IMG/VR virus record: IMGVR_UViG_3300027499_000005
Location: 1 to 64,000 of that record
Source: a virus
Direction: 5' to 3' (one strand)
Length of the DNA: 64,000 nt
The position numbers and the translations under genes are program-made. Shown piece after piece: positions 18,436 to 25,557 of the stretch. The notes beneath the pieces were generated by a model, which was given only the letters and a program-made list of their open reading frames with translations, did not search any database and was not told the origin of the DNA. Position 1 is the stretch's first letter; every line of letters begins with the position of its first letter.

Positions 18436-19305
18436 ATGAACGCCAAGAATCGCAAGAACACCGAGAATACCCCGACGACCCGCCGCTTTCAGGCACTCTT
18501 CGATAGCGGGCTTTTGACCGACCGTGACCGCTCGTTCCTTGATAGTCTGCTTTCTTCCTACAAGCGTTCGGGTTCGCTCACCGCTGGTCGCCGTCAAGCC
18601 TTGGAAAAGGTTGAGGCTCGCATCCAAGAAACGAGGAACAACCCCGTTTCTGTCGATACCGCTACGGAAACGCGGCTCAATGGCCTTCTTTCGTCGGGTG
18701 CGTTGGATTCTTGGGCTACTACCTTTGTTTCCTCGCTCCTGTCGCAAGTGAAGGTTGGACGTACTCTTTCGGCTGCTCAAACTGCACACCTCGTCAAAAT
18801 CGAAGGAAAGATCAAGGCTAACGCCGACTTTGCTTCGACCTACGACGATGCCGCTCGTACCTTGTTTTCCAAGGCTGTCAACTACTACCGTTCTACCTCG
18901 TACTTCAGCGATGTTGTCGCTAAGCACGATTCGGACTCCTCTTTCGTCCCTCCTGCGATTGTTTTCGAGAAGATGACGAACAACCCCTACTTTCGGAAGG
19001 TTCTTGCTGCTATGGAAGAACCGGCAAAGTTCTCCGATGGGGACATTGTGCGCCTTGGAACTTTGAGCGGGGAAAACGGGCGTTCGACTTGGGTCAGGAT
19101 TAGGGAGGCTCGACGCGGCGATCTCGGCCAGTCGATGCACACCTACGATAAGGCTGGTGCTACCGTCATTCGTGGCATGGTGCTGAAAAGCGAGGGAAAT
19201 CCTGTCGTCTCGGCTGTCAAGGGCGGGAAGCAGTATTCGGTTCTCTTCTTTGGGGCTTCTACGCCGGTTTTGGTTGAGGAGCGTTGGCTTCGGCGTTCTA
19301 AGTGA
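18436..19305 (+). CDS. Hypothetical protein with internal duplication
   Basis: 289 residues from ATG 18436 behind ACGGAGTCAACGA. Two similar helical units lie at about residues 18-65 (FDSGLLTDRDRSFLDSLLSS, then KVEARIQ) and 82-130 (LLSSGALDSWATTFVSSLLS, then KIEGKIK). The C-terminal 110 residues look like a beta domain (DGDIVRLGTLSGENGRSTWV...VLFFGASTPVLVEERWL) with GDIV/L similar to the KGDL barrels. Function unknown; a nucleic-acid or protein adaptor is possible. Confidence 0.7.
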   Translation: MNAKNRKNTENTPTTRRFQALFDSGLLTDRDRSFLDSLLSSYKRSGSLTAGRRQALEKVEARIQETRNNPVSVDTATETRLNGLLSSGALDSWATTFVSSLLSQVKVGRTLSAAQTAHLVKIEGKIKANADFASTYDDAARTLFSKAVNYYRSTSYFSDVVAKHDSDSSFVPPAIVFEKMTNNPYFRKVLAAMEEPAKFSDGDIVRLGTLSGENGRSTWVRIREARRGDLGQSMHTYDKAGATVIRGMVLKSEGNPVVSAVKGGKQYSVLFFGASTPVLVEERWLRRSK

Positions 19306-19349
19306 ACAATCGCCAAATCGAACATTTTCGAACAAATGCGTTCGACGGC

Positions 19350-19378
19350 TTGACCGTCCGGCCCGGATGCGATAAGAT
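19350..19378 (+). promoter_or_regulatory. Promoter, TTGACC-17-TAAGAT
   Basis: TTGACC 19350-19355 and TAAGAT 19373-19378, like the promoter at 15399. Its leader (GGGGTCGCTGATGATAGCGGC) resembles the class 2 leaders. Confidence 0.7.
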
Positions 19379-19417
19379 GTAGGGGTCGCTGATGATAGCG
19401 GCTAACGCGGGGTTCGC

Positions 19418-19495
19418 ATGGACAAGGCTCTTATGGTAGGTTCTCTCTCTCTTTCTCTTGTCTCTGGCTTCCTTTGCCTCTTTTGGGGCCTCTGA
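19418..19495 (+). CDS. Membrane micropeptide, 25 residues
   Basis: ATG 19418 gives MDKALMVGSLSLSLVSGFLC and LFWGL. One hydrophobic segment. It is the first of three micropeptide frames in a row. Confidence 0.45.
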   Translation: MDKALMVGSLSLSLVSGFLCLFWGL

Positions 19496-19529
19496 TTCAC
19501 AAACCGACTAACTGATGAGGTATAACGTC

Positions 19530-19646
19530 ATGAACTTCACGATCATCGCCATTTCCGGCTTTGTTTCTGCTCTTTCGGCTTTGGTGCTTGGCTCCATCGC
19601 TTTCGCAACCGTCGCCGAAATCGGCATTGTCCTTACCACCATCTGA
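19530..19646 (+). CDS. Membrane micropeptide, 38 residues
   Basis: ATG 19530 behind TGAGGTATAACGTC gives MNFTIIAISGFVSALSALVL and continues hydrophobic to LTTI. Nearly all Ala, Val, Leu, Ile and Gly, so one membrane span of about 30 residues. Confidence 0.5.
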   Translation: MNFTIIAISGFVSALSALVLGSIAFATVAEIGIVLTTI

Positions 19647-19659
19647 TAAGAGGGCTACA

Positions 19660-19746
19660 ATGGACCTTTTCGACCGTCTTTTCTTCACCGCTCTCGGCAT
19701 GGCCGAGGTTGCTACTTTCGTCCTTGGCTTTGGAAGCATCTGCTGA
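19660..19746 (+). CDS. Membrane micropeptide, 28 residues
   Basis: ATG 19660 behind AGAGGGCTACA gives MDLFDRLFFTALGMAEVATF and ends VLGFGSIC. One membrane span, with a C-terminal Cys. An in-frame upstream extension exists but lacks a ribosome site. Confidence 0.5.
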   Translation: MDLFDRLFFTALGMAEVATFVLGFGSIC

Positions 19747-19802
19747 TAACCAAGGTCTAACCAACGTCAACGCGCCTTGACAATCGCTTGACAACTAAAC
19801 GC

Positions 19803-19831
19803 TTGCGGACGACAACCGCCTAGGCTATAAT
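19803..19831 (+). promoter_or_regulatory. Promoter class 2, TTGCGG-17-TATAAT
   Basis: TTGCGG 19803-19808 and TATAAT 19826-19831, TTGAC boxes at about 19777 and 19787. Leader GGGTCAGCGGGTGATGGACACCC. Drives the MoxR-type ATPase gene. Confidence 0.8.
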
Positions 19832-19932
19832 GAATGGGTCAGCGGGTGATGGACACCCTACGGTCTGACTCACGGGACAAACGGCAATGTCGCCGTCCCC
19901 ATCCAAAACAACGTAGTTTCCGAGGTTCTAAC

Positions 19933-21090
19933 ATGGCTATCGACTTCTCCACCGCTTCCAAGGCTCTTCCCTACGTCGCAGCGGCGCGTCATCCTATCCT
20001 TTGGCGCGGTCGTCACGGTATCGGCAAGTCTGAGGCTATCAAGGCTTTTGCCGCTTCTATCGGGCTTCCCATCGTTGAGCGTCGCGCCGCACAGTTGCAG
20101 GAAGGCGACCTTTTGGGGCTTCCTTCGCCCACTATGGTTGAGGTCAACGGCGTTGAGGCTGCACAGTTGCGCCCCTTCGCGTGGCTTATCAAGGCTTGCA
20201 CCGAGCCTGTCGTTCTCTTTCTTGACGAGGTTGATCGCGGCACTTCCGAGGTTCGTCAAGGTATCTTCCAACTTTGCGATTCTCGCACGGTTGGCGATTG
20301 GCGGCTTCACCCCGACACTATCATCGTTGCAGCCGTGAACGGCGGCGAGAATGCCTCCGAGTACCAAGTTGGCGAGATGGATCCTGCGGAGTTGGACCGC
20401 TACACGACTTTTGACGTTGCTCCGTCCGTTGACGATTGGCTTTCGTGGGCCGGTGGCGAGAACGATGCTTCGTCCGTTGCTTCTGCCTTCGCAGCCATTC
20501 GCTCGTCGGTTGACAGCCGCGATAAGTCCGGTTCGCCCATCGATTCGCTGATTGTGGACTTCATTCGTCAGAATCCGTCGCACTTGGAACACCGCGATAC
20601 CTTCGAGCCTAACAAGGTTTACCCGTCGCGCCGTTCTTGGAAGCGTCTGAGCGATACGCTGGTTGCAGGCCGTCTTTTGGACGATGCCAAGGCTAACCGT
20701 GGTCTTATCGCTTGCCTTACCACCGCATACGTCGGGTTGGAGGCTTCTGTCGCATTCTCCGACTTCGCGGCCAACTATGAGCGTCAGGTGACTGCCGAGG
20801 AGATTATCAATGCCGGAAAGTTGGCTCGCGTGGCCGACTTTGGCGTGGTCGAGCATACCGCGCTTGTCGGTAAGATGAAGGATTCGGGTATCTTCAAGAG
20901 CGTGCTTTCCCCTGCACAGTTGAAGAACTTGGCGAACTACATCACTCTTCTTCCTTCCGAGGTTGCAATGGTGCTTTTCGCTCACATCCCTGTCGCTGGC
21001 GATACCGGTCCTGCGAACATCGGCGCACTCTACAAGACTAAGGCCGACAATGGCAAGACCGTGCGTGAGTTCATCGTGAGCCTCATGTGA
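19933..21090 (+). CDS. MoxR-type AAA+ ATPase
   Basis: 385 residues. ATG 19933 follows CCGAGGTTCTAAC; the open frame upstream is leader. Walker A WRGRHGIGKSEA at about residue 22-33, Walker B VVLFLDEVDR at about 92-101, then VAAVNGG (sensor 1) and MDPAELDRY (arginine-finger region). These are features of MoxR/RavA-like AAA+ ATPases, which work as chaperones that load or activate VWA-domain partners. The VWA/HExxH protein downstream is the natural partner. Confidence 0.85.
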   Translation: MAIDFSTASKALPYVAAARHPILWRGRHGIGKSEAIKAFAASIGLPIVERRAAQLQEGDLLGLPSPTMVEVNGVEAAQLRPFAWLIKACTEPVVLFLDEVDRGTSEVRQGIFQLCDSRTVGDWRLHPDTIIVAAVNGGENASEYQVGEMDPAELDRYTTFDVAPSVDDWLSWAGGENDASSVASAFAAIRSSVDSRDKSGSPIDSLIVDFIRQNPSHLEHRDTFEPNKVYPSRRSWKRLSDTLVAGRLLDDAKANRGLIACLTTAYVGLEASVAFSDFAANYERQVTAEEIINAGKLARVADFGVVEHTALVGKMKDSGIFKSVLSPAQLKNLANYITLLPSEVAMVLFAHIPVAGDTGPANIGALYKTKADNGKTVREFIVSLM

Positions 21091-21113
21091 TAAGCGGCGA
21101 CCAACGCCCACTA

Positions 21114-21145
21114 AGCCCAGCCTAACCCGCTGGGCTTTCTTTTAT
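21114..21145 (+). terminator. Rho-independent terminator after the MoxR gene
   Basis: Stem AGCCCAG/CTGGGCT (21114-21120, 21130-21136) with a 9-base loop, then a T-rich run TTCTTTTAT. Confidence 0.8.
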
Positions 21146-21215
21146 CCACGTTCTTCCTCGATAGTACTACGCTTGTCAGAACCCGAGTTTAGCAAGGAGA
21201 TAGCTGGTCTTTCGG

Positions 21216-21400
21216 GTACCAACGGAGAGGCATCTAGCAGCCGTTCTGAGCGAGCCTAGACGCTAGGGCTACCGTGAGCCACCTAGGCCACCCTAACGCG
21301 CTCCTAGAGCCGTTCTAGCCCGTCCTGCGGCGGTTCCCGCCCTAGCCTTGACGCTCGCCGTTCTAGCCGCTGGACGTTGACGCCGCCACCGACGACTGAT
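21216..21400 (+). repeat. Direct repeat unit A of the MoxR-VWA intergenic region
   Basis: Begins GTACCAACGGAGAGGC, continues with CAGCCGTT, GAGCGAGCCT, GACGCTAGGGCTACCGTGAG and CCGTCCTGCGGCGGTT. The same blocks occur in order in unit B with substitutions. Confidence 0.55.
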
Positions 21401-21475
21401 AACTATTCAGGATCTACCTTGCATAGAACCAAGCCCTCTAGGACTGCAAACTGCAAAGGATAAAGCCTGACTTTG

Positions 21476-21640
21476 GAGTACCAACGGAGAGGCGTCTGAC
21501 AGACGTTTGGAGCGATCCTCGACGCTAGGGCTATCATGAGTCACCCGAGCGTCTAGGGCGTCTGCTAGGGCCGTCTGAGAGCGTTTTATAACGTGTCCTG
21601 CGGTTGTTCGGGCTAGCCGTCAACCTCGCCACCGAGCCAG
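21476..21640 (+). repeat. Direct repeat unit B of the MoxR-VWA intergenic region
   Basis: GGAGTACCAACGGAGAGGC, CAGACGTT, GAGCGATCCT, GACGCTAGGGCTATCATGAG and CGTGTCCTGCGGTTGTT mirror unit A. About 260 bases separate the two. Confidence 0.55.
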
Positions 21641-21779
21641 CAGCACCAATGGAGCAACGCCGATTTTCAGGGTTCACAAACGCTTGACAACCCCTTTGCT
21701 CGTCCACCTAAACCAAAGACAAGGAAGGAAGGGAACAATAACCAAATCGAACAACTTCGAACAATCGCTCCCGGCTTCC

Positions 21780-21808
21780 TTGACGCTGCGAGCGTAGCCG
21801 GTTACATT
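21780..21808 (+). promoter_or_regulatory. Promoter, TTGACG-17-TACATT
   Basis: TTGACG 21780-21785 and TACATT 21803-21808. It excludes the ATG at 21809 and supports ATG 21869 as the start of the next gene. Confidence 0.7.
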
Positions 21809-21868
21809 ATGGGGGACGGTAATCCTTCCGTTATTCGCGGCTCAACCAAACAACCAAGGTACAAACTG

Positions 21869-23170
21869 ATGACCGCAACTTCTCCTGCTCCTATGCCGAC
21901 TTTCGACATGAACCTGCACATTCACAAACTCATGCTGAAAGAGCCGTTTTTCGCCGCTATTTCGCGACGCATGAACAAGGTCGCTACTACCTCCATTCCT
22001 ACCGCTGGCGTCCGTGTCAACCCCGATTCGCTCGCGTTGGAAATGGCTTACAACCCTGCTTTCTTCAACCGGCTTGTGGCGGAACACGCTGATTTTGTCG
22101 GTTCTATGAAGGTTAAGGAACGCAAGGCTTACGCTTCTGCTCACCCCGGCGATAATGGCGAGGTTGATCCTTACGTTTGGGTGCGTGGCGTCCTGTTGCA
22201 TGAGTTGTATCACATTGTCTTTGGTCACATTACCGAGCGTTTGCCCGATGGTACCATGACTAAGAAGTGGAACCATGCGACGGACCTTGCTATCAATAGC
22301 AACCTTCAAGGTCAACTTCCGTCGTACTGCCTCATGCCCGGTGTTGGCGAATACGCTGATTTGCCCCTTGGCAAGTCGGCTGAGTTCTATTTCCGTTCCA
22401 TCGTGGACCCCGAGGAGAAAAGCAAGGATCAAAGCCAACAAGGTCAAGGTCAGCAGGGTCAAGGTGATGGTCAAAATGAAGGTCAAATCGATGACCATTC
22501 CGGTTGGGGCGACCTTCCCGACGACGTAAAGGACGCTGCAAAGGAAGCAATGCGTCAGATTACGGAGCAAGCGGTCAATGAGGCAAACGGCAACTCGCAA
22601 GGTTGGGGGTCGGTTTCTGCTTCTATGCGTGAAAAGATCCTTGATTCTATCCGTGTCAAGGTTAACTGGCGCGCACACTTGCGTTATTTCGTAAAGACCT
22701 CGATGAAGGCCGATAAGCGCACTTCTATCTTCCGTATCAATAAGCGGTTTCAGTACGTTCATCCGGGAAAGAAGGCTAGCCGTACTGCTAAGATTGCAAT
22801 CTCTATCGACCAGTCGGGTTCGGTGGATGATGGGCTTCTTACTGCCTTTTTCTCGCAACTGGATTCCCTCGCTCAGATTGCGGAGTTCACGGTTGTTCCC
22901 TTTGATACTCACGTTGACGATTCCAAGGTTTACGTTTGGAAGAAGGGCCAACATCGCAAGGTTGAACGTGTGCTTTGCGGTGGCACCGACTTCAATGCGC
23001 CCACCAAGTGGGTCAATGAACGCAACTTTGATGGTCACATCATTTTGACCGATTTGGAGGCCCCTATTCCGGTGTCCAGTAAGTGTCAGCGTATGTGGAT
23101 GACGGATAAGTCCTGCTACAACCGTCGTTCCTTCAACATCAATGAGCGAATCATCGTTATCGAAGGATAA
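21869..23170 (+). CDS. VWA-domain and HExxH protein, partner of the MoxR ATPase
   Basis: 433 residues from ATG 21869. The N-terminal half carries a zinc-peptidase motif, LLHELYHIVFGH at about residues 109-120. A Gln/Gly-rich linker follows near residues 188-212. The C-terminal half has a VWA fold with the MIDAS motif SIDQSGSV at about 313-320. This layout matches the DUF2201/COG3864 family of putative metallopeptidases, often encoded beside MoxR ATPases. The zinc site may be structural rather than catalytic. Role in the phage is unknown. Confidence 0.82.
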   Translation: MTATSPAPMPTFDMNLHIHKLMLKEPFFAAISRRMNKVATTSIPTAGVRVNPDSLALEMAYNPAFFNRLVAEHADFVGSMKVKERKAYASAHPGDNGEVDPYVWVRGVLLHELYHIVFGHITERLPDGTMTKKWNHATDLAINSNLQGQLPSYCLMPGVGEYADLPLGKSAEFYFRSIVDPEEKSKDQSQQGQGQQGQGDGQNEGQIDDHSGWGDLPDDVKDAAKEAMRQITEQAVNEANGNSQGWGSVSASMREKILDSIRVKVNWRAHLRYFVKTSMKADKRTSIFRINKRFQYVHPGKKASRTAKIAISIDQSGSVDDGLLTAFFSQLDSLAQIAEFTVVPFDTHVDDSKVYVWKKGQHRKVERVLCGGTDFNAPTKWVNERNFDGHIILTDLEAPIPVSSKCQRMWMTDKSCYNRRSFNINERIIVIEG

Positions 23171-23224
23171 CGGTGGTTCCCTCGTTTTCGAAGAGGCAAC
23201 ATTGCGACAATCAAGGGCAAAACT

Positions 23225-23440
23225 ATGAGGTATAAGAAAGGCACCTTGCTCCGTGGTATCTCAAACGAGTATACTGAAAACTTCGTTTTGATCGAGAGTT
23301 ACGGAATGCATAAGTCAGACGTTTCCGGTAATGAAGCACCAATCTATCATTTTTTTATCTTGGATGAAAACATGAAACGAGATTGGCACTACGCTACCTA
23401 CGTTGAGTCAGATAACGTCTTTGTTCAGGTTGTACCATGA
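23225..23440 (+). CDS. KGDL-related small protein (array member 1)
   Basis: 71 residues from ATG 23225. MRYKKGTLLRGISNEYTENF, with KGTL in place of KGDL, then YHFFILDENMKRDWHY. First gene of a twelve-gene array that has no visible promoter of its own. Overlaps the next gene by ATGA. Confidence 0.65.
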   Translation: MRYKKGTLLRGISNEYTENFVLIESYGMHKSDVSGNEAPIYHFFILDENMKRDWHYATYVESDNVFVQVVP

Positions 23441-23652
23441 CTTCTCCTAGGTTTGAGCCAAATGATTTGGTAAAACTCCAAGAATGTGTTGCAGATAAGA
23501 GATCCGTCGAGAGACTAGGAACAAAGGTGTTTATGGTCATTCAGCATGGAACGGAACAAAACGAGAATCTATGCCTGCTTCGAACAATCGGAGGACCGTA
23601 TGATGGAAAGACCAAGATGATTCACTATTCTTTACTAACCCACATCGAATAA
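23437..23652 (+). CDS. KGDL-related small protein (array member 2)
   Basis: 71 residues. RFEPNDLVKLQECVADKRSV replaces the KGDL signature with PNDLV; then VFMVIQHGTEQNENLCLLR. The most diverged member of the array. Confidence 0.6.
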   Translation: MTSPRFEPNDLVKLQECVADKRSVERLGTKVFMVIQHGTEQNENLCLLRTIGGPYDGKTKMIHYSLLTHIE

Positions 23653-23673
23653 ACGAAAGCCAAGGTTGAAAGC

Positions 23674-23856
23674 ATGAAATACGAAGTTGGCGATTTGGTT
23701 GCATGGAACTACAAAGAAGGCAAAGATGATTACTTCATCATTACAGGCATTAGCACGGATGAAATGACGTACTGGCTCAGATACATTGATAGTGGAAAGG
23801 AAACATTCGAACCAACCTCAACTTTTTTCGAAGAAGCCACAAGCAAGATAGGATAA
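23674..23856 (+). CDS. KGDL-motif small protein (array member 3)
   Basis: 60 residues. MKYEVGDLVAWNYKEGKDDY, FIITGIS, TYWLRYIDSGKETF, and SKIG-stop. The ATAGGATAA end carries the ribosome site for member 4. Confidence 0.7.
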   Translation: MKYEVGDLVAWNYKEGKDDYFIITGISTDEMTYWLRYIDSGKETFEPTSTFFEEATSKIG

Positions 23857-23859
23857 GCA

Positions 23860-24072
23860 ATGCGAAGGCAGAACAGCCGAAAGCCCAGGTTCAAGGTCGG
23901 TGATTTGCTCTACGGGGAGCCGCACCATGCGCCTGAGGGACGCTACATCATCATTACCAAGGTTGAATCTAGGTCTACCAACAGCCTTTATCATTTTCGC
24001 GAAATAGCCAATAATAAGAGTGTTTATTGGCTTTGTTCGGACATTGAGCGAACCTACGAAATGATAGGATGA
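23860..24072 (+). CDS. KGDL-motif small protein (array member 4)
   Basis: 70 residues with a basic N-terminal extension (MRRQNSRKPRF) before KVGDLLYGEPHHAPEGRY and IIITKVES. Ends EMIG-stop, with the GGATGAACGG ribosome site for member 5. Confidence 0.7.
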   Translation: MRRQNSRKPRFKVGDLLYGEPHHAPEGRYIIITKVESRSTNSLYHFREIANNKSVYWLCSDIERTYEMIG

Positions 24073-24076
24073 ACGG

Positions 24077-24289
24077 ATGAAATACCAAAAAGGCGACATT
24101 GTAAAGTGGAGCGATTATGCCTTCGATCCCAAAGAAAACATCATGATCGTTAACGAGGTTGTACCCATTGATTCTATCAGCCGATCCGGCACGGAACAAT
24201 ACTATTACAGATACACATACCTTGAAACAGGAAGGCAAGATTCGTACATGGGTACCCTCTACGAAAGCGACACCTTTCTAATGGCATAA
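24077..24289 (+). CDS. KGDL-motif small protein (array member 5)
   Basis: 70 residues. MKYQKGDIVKWSDYAFDPKE, IMIVNEVV, YYYRYTYLETGRQDSYM. The motif (Y/F)xxTGR(Q/K)D is shared with members 9 and 11. Confidence 0.7.
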   Translation: MKYQKGDIVKWSDYAFDPKENIMIVNEVVPIDSISRSGTEQYYYRYTYLETGRQDSYMGTLYESDTFLMA

Positions 24290-24304
24290 ACCAAGGAACA
24301 AAGC

Positions 24305-24508
24305 ATGAAATACCAAGTCGGTGATTTGCTTTTTGTAGAAGCAGGAAGTTGGCTTCCCAAAACTCCCGAAGAATTTTACATTGTCAAGTGCATTGATCAC
24401 AGCGACGACGAAGAAGAATACTCTTACATTCTTCACAGCATAACACACAGCGAAACAGAATACATAAACAAGCATTGGGTTGAGCGTTGGTGTAATAAGG
24501 TAGGTTGA
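24305..24508 (+). CDS. KGDL-motif small protein (array member 6)
   Basis: 67 residues. MKYQVGDLLFVEAGSWLPKT, FYIVKCIDHSDDEEEY, ending NKVG-stop (GGTAGGTTGA). Confidence 0.7.
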   Translation: MKYQVGDLLFVEAGSWLPKTPEEFYIVKCIDHSDDEEEYSYILHSITHSETEYINKHWVERWCNKVG

Positions 24509-24511
24509 ACC

Positions 24512-24706
24512 ATGAGTTTTCAGAAGGGCGATCTTCTTTACATTCCAGAATTGAGGAAATACCCAGCAGAATACGTTTTGATTATTGAGGCAAATATGCT
24601 GGAAGGCACTTTTGCCGGTTCATATTCCGTTTTCAGCCTAACAGAAAACAGGAAAGATTATTATAACGCCGAATGGCTGGACAACAAAGCAAAGAAGATA
24701 GGATGA
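24512..24706 (+). CDS. KGDL-motif small protein (array member 7)
   Basis: 64 residues. MSFQKGDLLYIPELRKYPAE, YVLIIEANMLEGTF, ending KKIG-stop. The start follows the previous stop by three bases. Confidence 0.7.
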   Translation: MSFQKGDLLYIPELRKYPAEYVLIIEANMLEGTFAGSYSVFSLTENRKDYYNAEWLDNKAKKIG

Positions 24707-24710
24707 AAGC

Positions 24711-24908
24711 ATGAAATATCAAATTGGCGATTTGGTGAAATACAGAGACGACATTCTAATCATAACGGGAGTTGTTTCTTACAAAGGCGACCCTACCTAT
24801 GCTGAGTTTTATTACACCTACACAAACATTACCACAACCATACATCATCTAAAACGAGGCAAGTATACAGAAAATTTCTTGGATCTTATGAGTGAAAAGA
24901 TAGGATGA
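24711..24908 (+). CDS. KGDL-motif small protein (array member 8)
   Basis: 65 residues. MKYQIGDLVKYRDDILIITG, EFYYTYTNITTTIHHLKRG, ending EKIG-stop. Confidence 0.7.
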   Translation: MKYQIGDLVKYRDDILIITGVVSYKGDPTYAEFYYTYTNITTTIHHLKRGKYTENFLDLMSEKIG

Positions 24909-24912
24909 AAGT

Positions 24913-25119
24913 ATGAAATATCAAAAAGGCGATTTGCTAATGTGGATCGATGATAACGTCATTATCAGAGACAACTACAAAGAAAGATACATGATAATAA
25001 TCCAGCATGATATAATCAAAAGCGGCGGAGGTTATTATACCTATCGCTACATTGATACAGGAAGGAAAGATGGATACATCGATCAACTCTTGGAACAAGC
25101 AACGCAAAAGGTAGGATGA
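24913..25119 (+). CDS. KGDL-motif small protein (array member 9)
   Basis: 68 residues. MKYQKGDLLMWIDDNVIIRD, YMIIIQHDII, YYTYRYIDTGRKDGYI, ending QKVG-stop. Confidence 0.7.
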   Translation: MKYQKGDLLMWIDDNVIIRDNYKERYMIIIQHDIIKSGGGYYTYRYIDTGRKDGYIDQLLEQATQKVG

Positions 25120-25123
25120 ACGG

Positions 25124-25345
25124 ATGAAATACCAAAAGGGGGATTTGATCGAGATTATCGAAAACATTCCCGGATTGTTCCCTTACAAGGGTCTTGCCCT
25201 TATTGTGCGAGCAGTAAAGGTTGATACTATGGGCGGAATTTACTATTTCCGTCGTTTGAGTAAGATCGCCCAGGATGATTTTGTGGAAGGTAGTTATTGG
25301 GGCCAGTTCATCGATGATCCCGAATATGTGAGGATGATCCAATGA
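25124..25345 (+). CDS. KGDL-motif small protein (array member 10)
   Basis: 73 residues. MKYQKGDLIEIIENIPGLFP, ALIVRAVKVDTMGGIYYF. Overlaps the next gene by ATGA, unlike most array members, and so lacks the IG-stop ending. Confidence 0.7.
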   Translation: MKYQKGDLIEIIENIPGLFPYKGLALIVRAVKVDTMGGIYYFRRLSKIAQDDFVEGSYWGQFIDDPEYVRMIQ

Positions 25346-25557
25346 GATACCAAAAGGGCGACTTGGTTATTTGGAAGCATGAAGTTCTCAAACCCGCCAA
25401 AGGCAACGAAAGAATCATGATCGTCACAAATGCAAAAAGCAGCACAACCAAATACGGCTTTGGCATTTATGAATACATGTATTTGGAAACAGGAAGAACA
25501 GATCATTATGTTGATCACTCTTACGAATCCGACACAAAACTTTTGGAAGAACAATGA
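25342..25557 (+). CDS. KGDL-motif small protein (array member 11)
   Basis: 71 residues. MRYQKGDLVIWKHEVLKPAK, RIMIVTNAKS, YEYMYLETGRTDHYV. Overlaps the next gene by ATGA. Confidence 0.7.
   Translation: MRYQKGDLVIWKHEVLKPAKGNERIMIVTNAKSSTTKYGFGIYEYMYLETGRTDHYVDHSYESDTKLLEEQ

Larger units (their letters stand above)
21146..21779 (+). other. Non-coding stretch with two diverged direct repeats
   Basis: No supportable gene lies between the terminator and the promoter at 21780. The stretch is GC-rich and dense in CTAG, and carries two related units of about 160-190 bases (from 21216 and 21476). A TTGACA at 21684 lacks a clear -10. Possibly structured RNA or a protein-binding region. Confidence 0.5.
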
